NCBI RefSeq assembly: GCF_003259175.1 | Contig: NZ_QGOK01000003.1 | Location: 372,001 to 436,000 of the forward strand | From: Marinomonas shanghaiensis | GTDB taxonomy: Bacteria > Pseudomonadota > Gammaproteobacteria > Pseudomonadales > Marinomonadaceae | Length of the DNA: 64,000 bases | Reading direction: 5' to 3' | Shown: positions 17,571 to 23,880 of the stretch, piece after piece | Layout of the letters: each line of letters starts with the position of its first letter | Numbering within the stretch: position 1 is the stretch's first letter | Translations under genes and position numbers: made by a program | The notes under the pieces: model-generated | Databases searched by the model: none | What the model was told of the DNA's origin: nothing | What the model saw: only the letters and a program-made list of their open reading frames with translations

Positions 17571-18449
17571 CTAAGCGGATATCTTCTGCTCTGAAATGGC
17601 ACCTTTTCCTATGCCTTCAAAGCCATGAGCCTCAATGTGTGTGCCCGGATTTTCGTTAGCCAATACATCCGCAATGTGCGCAGAGAGCGACTCAACCGTG
17701 GTGTCACAATCCAACATGTAGACTTGATTGCTGTCTATCTTTAGTTCGAACAGACCCTGCTGGCTGGTGTAACTAAAGTGATGATAATTCACGTCGTTTT
17801 CAGTGACTTGGCTTATCAAGTCTTCTTGGGTGCCTAGATAAATATCTTGCCAGCGCTTTGCCCAATCGTGTTCCATTGCCGCATTTCGTGTTCCATCGGC
17901 ATAAATCTCAACGGTCGAGCGATGACCATGGGCAATACGCTGACAGTTGCCCGCGTGCTTTTTCAAACCATGGCTGTATTGATACTGCGCACCACTGATG
18001 TGCTCGGGTGAAAAACGCACGCTGACCGCTTCTAATTCCGCAGGCAGCAGGTTTAGAATTTGTGACTCAACCCATTTTGCGACCGCTTCTGGCGTGACTT
18101 CAGTCATGGGTAACACGCAAATGGCCTGAGTTGGCGCATCGCACTGAAAGACACGTTTGTCCTCAGCGGCGGCTTTACTGTGATCAAAATGAAACGACAC
18201 ACGATCATTTGCCAATGGCGTGAGAGTGGAACCACCGTGTTCAGCAGGGATCGCCAGCATGTGATCGATATTATCATCCAGCCACTTCTTGATCTGTTTT
18301 TTCACGATACTGAAATCACAAATCATGCTTTCGTCGTTTAACTTGCCAGTCAGCACAATGTCAGTCTGCCAGCTTTCGCCCAACAAACCACGCGTGGCAT
18401 CAAAGTAGGAAAAATCCACGTGGGTTAGGTTTTTAACAAATAGCTTCAA
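17571..18449 (-). CDS. Two-domain 6-carboxytetrahydropterin synthase-like protein (QueD/PTPS fold)
   Basis: The 292-aa protein looks like two T-fold halves of the PTPS/QueD family in tandem. The N half has the downstream family signature CDFSIVKKQIKKWLDDNIDH but lacks the zinc motif: the usual Cys-x3-His-Gly-His is replaced by residues around LLGESWQTD. The C half has the zinc site (SHGLKKHAGNCQRIAHGH) and a terminal EAHGFEGIGKG segment that may supply the active-site Glu, but no clear DF-LK-LDH block. Single-domain QueD is about 120-140 aa. The enzyme may act in 7-deazaguanine (queuosine) or pterin chemistry; the exact reaction is uncertain. Confidence 0.72.
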   Translation of the reverse strand: MKLFVKNLTHVDFSYFDATRGLLGESWQTDIVLTGKLNDESMICDFSIVKKQIKKWLDDNIDHMLAIPAEHGGSTLTPLANDRVSFHFDHSKAAAEDKRVFQCDAPTQAICVLPMTEVTPEAVAKWVESQILNLLPAELEAVSVRFSPEHISGAQYQYSHGLKKHAGNCQRIAHGHRSTVEIYADGTRNAAMEHDWAKRWQDIYLGTQEDLISQVTENDVNYHHFSYTSQQGLFELKIDSNQVYMLDCDTTVESLSAHIADVLANENPGTHIEAHGFEGIGKGAISEQKISA

Positions 18450-18593
18450 CTCGCTACTCCTATGATTCTGAATGGCGCGTATCTTACCGTAAATAGAAGC
18501 CGCGTTATAGCGTGATGCTAAAAAGCACCAGAGTAGGAAAAGGTGATTCGCAACCCAAAGATTTAAGTATTTGAAAATACATAAGAAAGGCGG

Positions 18594-18621
18594 TTGATAT
18601 TTCGAATTGGCTGCGTATAAT
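18594..18621 (+). promoter_or_regulatory. Sigma-70 promoter of ffs
   Basis: A near-consensus promoter: -35 TTGATA at 18594-18599, a 16-bp spacer and a perfect -10 TATAAT at 18616-18621. A GC-rich stretch (GCGCCCC) follows within a few bases, as in stringently controlled stable-RNA promoters. Transcription would start near 18628, leaving a leader of about 24 nt that is processed off the SRP RNA. Confidence 0.85.
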
Positions 18622-18651
18622 TGCGCCCCAAGGTCAACAAGCCTCCTTTAT

Positions 18652-18764
18652 GGTGTCTCTGCTGGTCCCCTCGCAACGATAAACCGTTAATCTGGTCAGG
18701 TCCGGAAGGAAGCAGCCACAGCGGTGGACTTGTGTGCCGAGGTGCGGCTGGTAGAGATGCCACC
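18652..18764 (+). ncRNA. ffs: 4.5S signal recognition particle RNA
   Basis: The SRP RNA core GGTCAGGTCCGGAAGGAAGC and following CAGCC, which forms the Ffh-binding symmetric and asymmetric loops with a GGAA tetraloop, lies at about 18694-18717. The ends pair: GGTG-TCTCT at the start with AGAGA-TG-CCACC at the end. That gives about 113 nt, matching the small E. coli-type SRP RNA without an Alu domain. It binds Ffh and targets nascent membrane proteins to the translocon. No strong terminator is visible directly after it. Confidence 0.95.
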
Positions 18765-18854
18765 TTAATCTCTCCAATTTTCTAAATTATCCTTTTTTAT
18801 ATAGATCGCCGTTTGGCTTCGCTCATAGCGTTCGCCTTGCCCCTTGCTGTTATT

Positions 18855-18967
18855 GAACACAAACAACATCACCCGTAGGGCACGATAAGCGAAGCGCAAT
18901 CTGCCATGAAAGCGCAGCTTTCTTTTGCGGATACAAACCATTTTTCATCTGACCCTAATAAATTCTT
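18855..18967 (+). repeat. 113-bp direct repeat, copy A, with REP-like hairpin
   Basis: This block recurs at 19771-19883 with five mismatches. It contains GTAGGGCACGATAAGCGAAG followed by CGCAATCTGCC, which folds into an imperfect hairpin of the REP type seen in many gammaproteobacteria. It ends with the motif CATCTGACCCTAATA, which recurs elsewhere in this region. Together the two copies bracket the toxin-antitoxin-like pair. The rest of 18765-19166 has no gene that I can support. Confidence 0.9.
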
Positions 18968-19166
18968 GTAAAATTAAATCTTGGCTTATGGATGGTAGAG
19001 AAAAAACTAATTAAAACAGTATGTTAAATAATAAAGTTTCTTCGTTTTTGTCTGTTGTAAGGTATCAAATTATGGCTAATGTGTTTACCCATCTTTATTT
19101 TTTAAGTAAACACAACTATTATGAGGATTGACGGTATCGTCAGTATTTATTAATCATAGGTGTTTT

Positions 19167-19322
19167 ATGTCTACGACAGTGGTTAAAGAAAAAAAGCCAA
19201 AAGTCTCAAAGGCTAGTTTTGATGTTACGCGTATGCGCAAAGCTCTGTCATCTAATGTTACTCAAGTGCCTTCAAATCTTACTCGTGAAGAAAAGCGTGC
19301 CCTGATACTATCGCGAGCTTAA
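19167..19322 (+). CDS. Small putative antitoxin
   Basis: The 51-aa basic protein starts at the ATG at 19167 with AGGTG upstream and reads MSTTVVKEKKPKVSKASFDV at its N terminus. It ends 8 nt before the next gene. Its size, charge and position directly upstream of a compact toxin-like gene suggest an antitoxin, but I see no recognisable DNA-binding fold. A start at 19128 would add 13 residues and is less likely. The pair sits alone between two direct repeats. Confidence 0.55.
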   Translation: MSTTVVKEKKPKVSKASFDVTRMRKALSSNVTQVPSNLTREEKRALILSRA

Positions 19323-19330
19323 GGTAAGCG

Positions 19331-19720
19331 ATGTCGTATAAATGGAATTTTCACGATCAGTTTGCCAAAGAATTTAAAAATTTCCCTAAAGATCAACAGG
19401 ATAAAATTCTTGATTTTATCGAGGTATATGAACTTCATGGGTTAAGGGATTTTAATGCTTATGAAGGAAAAGTAGGTCCTTCTTACAAAACTAATGATCC
19501 AACCTCAAGACAATATGCTTTAGCTCATAGTCTTTGGCATTATCATATAGGAATCCCTACTTACAGACAGTCTCTTGGTGGCTATAAAACGTCTGATTGG
19601 GTTCTGCACTTTCAGTGGTTCAAATCTGAAAATTACATTGTGTTAGTGGATCTATATTACCATTATAAGAGTGATGGTACTTTTTATCTTCCTCCTAGTG
19701 GCTCTCTTTTCATCGTATAG
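19331..19720 (+). CDS. Putative RelE/ParE-superfamily-like toxin
   Basis: The 129-aa protein begins MSYKWNFHDQFAKEFKNFPK, the helix-strand opening typical of RelE/ParE-type proteins (an F-x-K-x-F-x-K-L-like pattern). It continues with a central strand block around LWHYHIGIPTYRQS and KTSDWVLHFQW, and ends IVLVDLYYHYKSDGTFYLPP. It is longer than most RelE toxins (about 90-100 aa). I recall similar proteins annotated as hypothetical in mobile cassettes, but cannot verify this. AAGGTAAGCG precedes the ATG. Translation coupling with the small upstream gene (8-nt gap) fits a type II module. Catalytic residues cannot be assigned with confidence. Confidence 0.55.
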   Translation: MSYKWNFHDQFAKEFKNFPKDQQDKILDFIEVYELHGLRDFNAYEGKVGPSYKTNDPTSRQYALAHSLWHYHIGIPTYRQSLGGYKTSDWVLHFQWFKSENYIVLVDLYYHYKSDGTFYLPPSGSLFIV

Positions 19721-19770
19721 ACTCCATTTTTTAACCATTTCATCTGACCTCAATAAATTCTCTCGCTGCA

Positions 19771-19883
19771 GAACACAAACAACATCACTCGTAGGGCACG
19801 ATAAGCGAAGCGCAATCTGCCGTGAAAGCGCAGCTTTCTTTTGCGGGTGCAAACCATTTTTCATCTGACCCTAATAGATTCTT
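19771..19883 (+). repeat. 113-bp direct repeat, copy B
   Basis: This is the second copy of the block at 18855-18967, in the same orientation, differing at five positions. The terminal motif CATCTGACCCTAATAGATTC is then repeated once more in tandem (to about 19908), and a partial relative lies at 19737-19760. The arrangement suggests past duplication by recombination or a cassette flanked by repeats. Confidence 0.9.
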
Positions 19884-19922
19884 TTTTCATCTGACCCTAA
19901 TAGATTCGCTAATAGATTCTAA

Positions 19923-20198
19923 TCTATATCCAAACGCACCATAGAGCACTGCTACCAAGCCTTAAGCGACGACATCGGCATCAAGTTCACCAGCCACGAC
20001 ATGCGCAAACTCGCCCGCGACTGCTGGCAAGACAAAAAGAGCAGAGATCGACTGGGCTTTCTTGTAGTAAAAAGCGGGGAAATGCTACTCAACCACGAAC
20101 GAGACGGACTGGACAAACGCTACATGCACAAATATTCAAGAGAACAGATGCGCAGGGCGTTGGGGGAGTGGTTTAGAAAAGCGCGAGCTAATTTCTAA
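19923..20198 (+). pseudogene. Phage-type tyrosine integrase, 3' remnant
   Basis: About 91 codons remain of what looks like the catalytic C terminus of a tyrosine recombinase: FTSHDMRKLARDCW carries the His-x-x-Arg box, and GEMLLNHERDGLDKRYMHKY the later His and the nucleophilic Tyr region. A stop (TAA at 19920) precedes it, and no N-terminal part is present upstream, where the CATCTGACC repeats begin. The fragment is clearly more GC-rich than its surroundings, consistent with foreign origin. It is most likely non-functional and marks a decayed mobile element. Confidence 0.75.
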
Positions 20199-20551
20199 AA
20201 GTAGTTGGTCCAAAATTGGCTCTTAGGTTTATGTTGAGTGATTGCATTGATCCATGCTGCTAAAATTTCTAATTCATTTTGAAGATCTGGATCTTTGATA
20301 TTGCCGTTACGCCATTCTTCCCAAGCATGTTCTAGTACATCTTTGAGGTTATCTGGTGCTGTAATTGAGTCGTTTGATAATATTCTTGAAAGCTCCTCTC
20401 CAGTCCATTGTGGATCGAGATTTGGCCTATTAATTGCTGTTGATGACCTAGCACCCGCAGTAATTGTCATTTGGTTATTTGTCATTTTGATAGTATATGT
20501 GTCGTTATGTCCCCAGCGTGGGCTAAAAATTTCTATTTGAAAGGTGCTCAT
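20195..20551 (-). CDS. Hypothetical protein, 118 aa
   Basis: The protein has an N-terminal beta-rich segment (MSTFQIEIFSPRWGHNDTYT) and a helical C-terminal half containing WEEWRNGNIKDPDLQNELEI and ITQHKPKSQFWTNYF. A good ribosome-binding site (AGGAGA) precedes the ATG, so it is probably expressed. I do not recognise a named family. It lies 111 nt downstream of the RelA/SpoT-like gene on the same strand and could be a third member of that unit. Its last 4 nt overlap the end of the convergent integrase remnant. Confidence 0.6.
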   Translation of the reverse strand: MSTFQIEIFSPRWGHNDTYTIKMTNNQMTITAGARSSTAINRPNLDPQWTGEELSRILSNDSITAPDNLKDVLEHAWEEWRNGNIKDPDLQNELEILAAWINAITQHKPKSQFWTNYF

Positions 20552-20662
20552 ATTTTTCTCCTATGTTGTGTTGTATATAAATATATACGATTTTTTCATT
20601 TTCAATGATTATTTAATTTTTAAAATAGATGGTATATTGATTTGAAAGATGAGTTTAGGGGG

Positions 20663-21643
20663 TTAATCCCTAAAATAGCTTGACCCACAATCTAATGCAA
20701 TTTCTTCAATTACGTCTAATGCGATAGGCCACTTATTTTCTATTTCTGATCGCCTTTTCATAGCTAACCAAGTTAGGAAAAAAATAATACCCTGTCTATA
20801 TATTGATTTTGTTTTTGATTTTTCTTTTATTAGCTCTATTACGTCTGGTCTTTTTTTTAAGTATCTATCTATTTTATAATATAATTCGTCGTCAATAATG
20901 TCATCATACGCATCCCAAATTATAAGAGATGACTTCTCGAAATTTGGCGGAACACCAATCAATGTTTGATACAGATTATCTAGCTTTTCTTTTAACTGGA
21001 ATTCTTGCAGTCTTGATGTATTAAGCTCATTGTTCACATCTTCAAAAAAATCATCTGTAGTTTCTATTAGCGCCATGCTTCTAGCAACTTTACGATGAGT
21101 TTTTGCTTTTACTTTTTTCTTAGATTTGTAAATAGCATCATGAGTTAATTCAGCATGGGCATGTTGAAGTAATGTTCTAACTTGTACTTCACATGGAGTG
21201 TTTTGTGGTATTTCAACTTCACCGATGATTAAAGTTTTTGCAGGCCTAAGGATGTAGTGCATTGATTGATAGTCAAAAAGAAGTGGATTATCTTCTCTTT
21301 CCTTATTAAAGTCTCTGCAAGGGTCATGCACCCAGTCATCACAATTATCAATTATTTTACAAATATCTCTAATATCTTCCAATAAAAGAACTATGAATCG
21401 AATACCTACCTTATCTTCTATTTCTTCGTAGGGGTTGCCATAAATTTTATTTCTATTGAACGCTTTGTCTACTATAGACTTGTCTTCTTTTAAACGGTAT
21501 TTAACTGGGATTTTTAAGAAGGTATCGAGATTTTTATTTTTATCTTTAAGAGAATTGCAGACTTTTTCTTGTATAAATTTTCCCCAAGCCTCATATCGAG
21601 GCTTGTCTTTTTTCCATAAGTCTAAAAATTCTTCTTCGTTCAT
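20663..21643 (-). CDS. RelA/SpoT-type nucleotidyltransferase (stand-alone synthetase domain)
   Basis: The 326-aa protein has a complete RelA/SpoT synthetase core without HD hydrolase, TGS or ACT domains. Visible family positions are VKYRLKEDKSIVDK (48-60, ATP-side Arg/Lys), EIEDKVGIRFIV (74-85, with metal-binding D77), YQSMHYIL (125-132, guanine-stacking Tyr), and EVQVRTLLQHAHAELTHDAI (152-171, catalytic E152 and R156). Residues 210-326 form an extra helical region of unknown role. Such proteins either make alarmones or, in toxSAS toxins, pyrophosphorylate tRNA or make toxic nucleotides. Its ATG overlaps the stop of the NdpA-like gene by 4 nt, so the two are translationally coupled. Base composition is AT-rich compared with core genes nearby. 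Confidence 0.85.
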   Translation of the reverse strand: MNEEEFLDLWKKDKPRYEAWGKFIQEKVCNSLKDKNKNLDTFLKIPVKYRLKEDKSIVDKAFNRNKIYGNPYEEIEDKVGIRFIVLLLEDIRDICKIIDNCDDWVHDPCRDFNKEREDNPLLFDYQSMHYILRPAKTLIIGEVEIPQNTPCEVQVRTLLQHAHAELTHDAIYKSKKKVKAKTHRKVARSMALIETTDDFFEDVNNELNTSRLQEFQLKEKLDNLYQTLIGVPPNFEKSSLIIWDAYDDIIDDELYYKIDRYLKKRPDVIELIKEKSKTKSIYRQGIIFFLTWLAMKRRSEIENKWPIALDVIEEIALDCGSSYFRD

Positions 21644-22737
21644 TCTTGACTCTTGATGACGTCTTTAATAATTATTTTAGTCCATTTAGGAATGTTGTCA
21701 TGTTTATCTGGTTCACCGTCTATTGACTCAAAGGAAACCTTATCTTTAAATTCTTCTGGTGATCCTATAATTTTGATATTTCCATTAAATGAAAGTTTTC
21801 TGGTTTTTAACTTTGACTTTATGCTTTCAATATCTTTGACGAAAGAAGAGGTTTCAATATCCATCTGCTCAAGATGCTCTAGATAGCCTGTATTTTCTTC
21901 TTTATTAAAGTATTTTTCAGAAAAATCAATAGGGTCTATTATATTTGATTTGTCTACTTTTAAATACGTGGTTAAGGCATTTAAGTAGTCATTTTTCTTT
22001 TCTTGCTCAATATCTAAATGTTGAATATATTGTAAGGTTACATCATAGAAAATTTTAGTTTTTCTTGAATCTGTTTGAGGGTAAATAAAGCCAAGGAATT
22101 TTTCTAGAAAATATGCGGCTGCGGCTTTCCCTTCGGCTTTGTTTACTTGACTGTCTGAAACCCAAACTTCCCAGTTTTTATTTAGATCAGTTTCGTTAGG
22201 GTTATATTTTATTTTTTTTAAGAAGGCTACACTCTTGTAAAGCTTAGTGCCTGGAGTTAATAGTACTTCTTCTATAAACTTTAAAGAAATTTTACCTGTC
22301 TTAAGATCTTTTATTTTTTCATAGCCGCTATGTGTTTCAGCTTTTATTATTCCTAGAAAGTCTCTTGCTGGGTAGTTACATTTCCCTGTAAAAACAACAA
22401 CAATTCCTTGTTTGTGTATTGGTTGGTCTTGTGCCTTATCTAGTTTTTTTGCTATTTTGAATGATGAGTCAATAAAATCGTCATCTGAATCGTGTATTGA
22501 TTGAATAACATTTTGGATAACAGCATCATTTCTATCTATATCTATAAGCATTTCTATTGCTCTGCTGTTTTCGCCAATAGCTTCATCGTATCTTTTGGTG
22601 AAATTTCTCATTGCTGAGTCTTCAAAGTTAGTCAGTTCTGTCCCTTTAAATGGAGGCTCTTTTAACTTTTCATCTTTATTTTTTTTGTAAATTTGATGTA
22701 TTACTATACGGTTAATTACTGGGTTCAAAAACTGCAT
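21640..22737 (-). CDS. Nucleoid-associated protein, NdpA/YejK-like
   Basis: From the ATG at 22737 (AGAGAAG upstream) the product is 365 aa. It matches the 37-kDa nucleoid-associated family (YejK/NdpA) in layout: an N-terminal RIVIHQIYKK strand, the region HKQGIVVVFTGKCN...RDFLGIIKAET, a central ...KAEGKAAAAYFLEKFLGF helix, a helical domain, and a C-terminal beta strand block LSFNGNIKIIGSPEEFKDKV. E. coli YejK is about 335 aa. A TTG at 22764 would add nine residues. It is the first gene of a two-gene operon with the RelA/SpoT-like gene. The AT-rich setting beside an integrase remnant suggests acquisition. The housekeeping copy would normally be elsewhere. Confidence 0.78.
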   Translation of the reverse strand: MQFLNPVINRIVIHQIYKKNKDEKLKEPPFKGTELTNFEDSAMRNFTKRYDEAIGENSRAIEMLIDIDRNDAVIQNVIQSIHDSDDDFIDSSFKIAKKLDKAQDQPIHKQGIVVVFTGKCNYPARDFLGIIKAETHSGYEKIKDLKTGKISLKFIEEVLLTPGTKLYKSVAFLKKIKYNPNETDLNKNWEVWVSDSQVNKAEGKAAAAYFLEKFLGFIYPQTDSRKTKIFYDVTLQYIQHLDIEQEKKNDYLNALTTYLKVDKSNIIDPIDFSEKYFNKEENTGYLEHLEQMDIETSSFVKDIESIKSKLKTRKLSFNGNIKIIGSPEEFKDKVSFESIDGEPDKHDNIPKWTKIIIKDVIKSQE

Positions 22738-22880
22738 AAATCTTCTCTGTGAGTTGGCTGACAAGCTAAGAGAAGGGGGGATTTAACATTGCTGCACCTT
22801 CCTTGGTTGTCGCGAAATTGTCATTGATTAAGTTGTTAATTCGATATTATGTGACCTGTCACGCTTTGTCAGCTCTTTTG

Positions 22881-22910
22881 TTGACGGTTTCCTTACTTTT
22901 TCTGTGGTAT
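22881..22910 (+). promoter_or_regulatory. Candidate promoter of a small RNA unit
   Basis: TTGACG at 22881-22886 and TGGTAT at 22905-22910 are separated by 18 bp. The -35 is near consensus, the -10 weaker. It points to the hairpin unit that follows. The stretch 22738-23433 has no protein gene that I can support; it holds this promoter, the hairpins, two terminators and the LexA site. Confidence 0.45.
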
Positions 22911-22916
22911 TTTGTA

Positions 22917-23032
22917 AAAAGTTGACCTCCCAGCCTTCCTGATCTCCTATTTCCCTGCACTGGCAAAATCCAGTGTCAGGATTGAGACCCCGTTTTACAA
23001 CAGCGGCCTAGAACACGCTCCACGTGTTTTTT
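22917..23032 (+). ncRNA. Candidate small RNA / P4-type leader
   Basis: Downstream of a promoter-like sequence lie a perfect 6-bp hairpin (CACTGG/CCAGTG, loop CAAAAT, at 22958-22975) and then AACACG-CTCCA-CGTGTT plus a T run (23012-23032), a compact terminator. The segment including AGACCCCGTTTTACAACAGC and GAACACGCTCC resembles, from memory, a motif common upstream of ash-like genes and immunity RNAs of P4-type integrated elements. The same DNA can be read as a short frame containing VRIETPFYNSGLEH without a good start. The ends given are estimates. Confidence 0.4.
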
Positions 23033-23117
23033 GTGGTCGAAATCAGCCTGAATCTGGTGTCAGATGAAAAATTGATCAGTTATGCATCTGACCCCAAGAC
23101 CTCAAAAATAATCCAAT

Positions 23118-23155
23118 AAGGCAGCAGCCTAATGCGGATTGCTGCCTTTGTTTTT
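23118..23155 (+). terminator. Rho-independent terminator without an obvious upstream gene
   Basis: AAGGCAGCA and TGCTGCCTT form a 9-bp stem with a 13-nt loop, followed by TGTTTTTGC. On the plus strand no protein gene ends nearby, so it probably serves the RNA unit starting near 22917 or a lost gene. It is preceded by a CATCTGACCCC repeat fragment at 23087. Confidence 0.65.
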
Positions 23156-23292
23156 GCTTGAGTTTGGGGGCAAGATGCAATTACTGAGCTCTTACTGTCG
23201 AGGCCTTGCTAGTAAAACTTGAGTGTTCAGTGCCAAGTTTTACTCTATTGGTAAGAGCATCATGATTTAACAATCCAGTGCAGACATAAAAA

Positions 23293-23316
23293 CACCACCT
23301 TCGAGTGGTTTTTTTG
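23293..23316 (+). terminator. Rho-independent terminator upstream of umuDC
   Basis: ACCAC-CTTCGA-GTGGT with a run of seven T and a preceding A run. It closes the accessory region and insulates the SOS-controlled umuDC operon. Confidence 0.7.
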
Positions 23317-23397
23317 TGTCTGTAGAACACACTTATGCTTTGCTGTTAAAGGTTATTTTACAAAAATTAATTTGGTCATTTACGAGACTTTAAATTA

Positions 23398-23417
23398 AAC
23401 TGTATATCCATACAGTA
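23398..23417. promoter_or_regulatory. LexA (SOS) operator of umuDC
   Basis: CTGTATATCCATACAG at 23400-23415 fits the gammaproteobacterial LexA consensus CTGT-N8-ACAG, inside a 20-bp SOS box. It lies 17 nt before the umuD start, so bound LexA would block transcription of umuDC until DNA damage. Confidence 0.93.
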
Positions 23418-23433
23418 TTTTTGAGTGTTTATC

Positions 23434-23880
23434 ATGCGTGTGACGTATCTTGGTGTGTCTGAGTCGGCGGCGTTTATTGCGGCCAATAGTGTGCGAATCC
23501 CTTTGTATGTGGATTCGGTGTCGGCGGGTTTTCCATCGCCTGCTCAAGACTTTGTTGAGAAATCGTTGGATTTGAATGAGTTCTGTGTGGCGCATCCGAA
23601 TGCGACGTTTTATGTGCGGGCTCAGGGGGATTCGATGATAGAGGCGGGGATTCATTCGGGCGATGTGTTGGTGGTGGATCGTTCGTTAACCGCACGGCAT
23701 GGGGACATTGTGATTGCCTGTATTCATGGTGAGATGACGGTGAAAACGTTAGAGCTGAAGCCTCATGTGTTGCTGCGCCCAAAAAACAAGGCCTACAAGG
23801 CCATCTCTATTACCGAGGAATCGGAGTTGGAGATTTTTGGCGTGGTCGCGGGTGTGGTTCGCAAATATGAACGGAGCTAA
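23434..23880 (+). CDS. umuD: DNA polymerase V subunit UmuD
   Basis: UmuD is the LexA-like S24 protein that self-cleaves on RecA filaments to UmuD', which forms Pol V with UmuC. From the ATG at 23434 it is 148 aa. The cleavage site is A31-G32 in SVSAGFPSPA, the catalytic Ser is S67 in RAQGDSMIEAG, and the Lys is K104 in EMTVKTL. All are intact. A GTG at 23425 could add three residues. The LexA box lies just upstream, and the end overlaps umuC by 14 nt. Confidence 0.95.
   Translation: MRVTYLGVSESAAFIAANSVRIPLYVDSVSAGFPSPAQDFVEKSLDLNEFCVAHPNATFYVRAQGDSMIEAGIHSGDVLVVDRSLTARHGDIVIACIHGEMTVKTLELKPHVLLRPKNKAYKAISITEESELEIFGVVAGVVRKYERS

Noticed and set aside
18563..18763. A 66-codon minus-strand frame over the SRP RNA
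   Set aside because: It overlaps the ffs gene and promoter and has no protein-family features.
23225..23290. tRNA-like segment (CTCTATTGGTAAGAGC D-arm-like)
   Set aside because: A D-arm-like hairpin is visible but no acceptor stem, T-arm or CCA end can be paired, so it is at best a decayed fragment.
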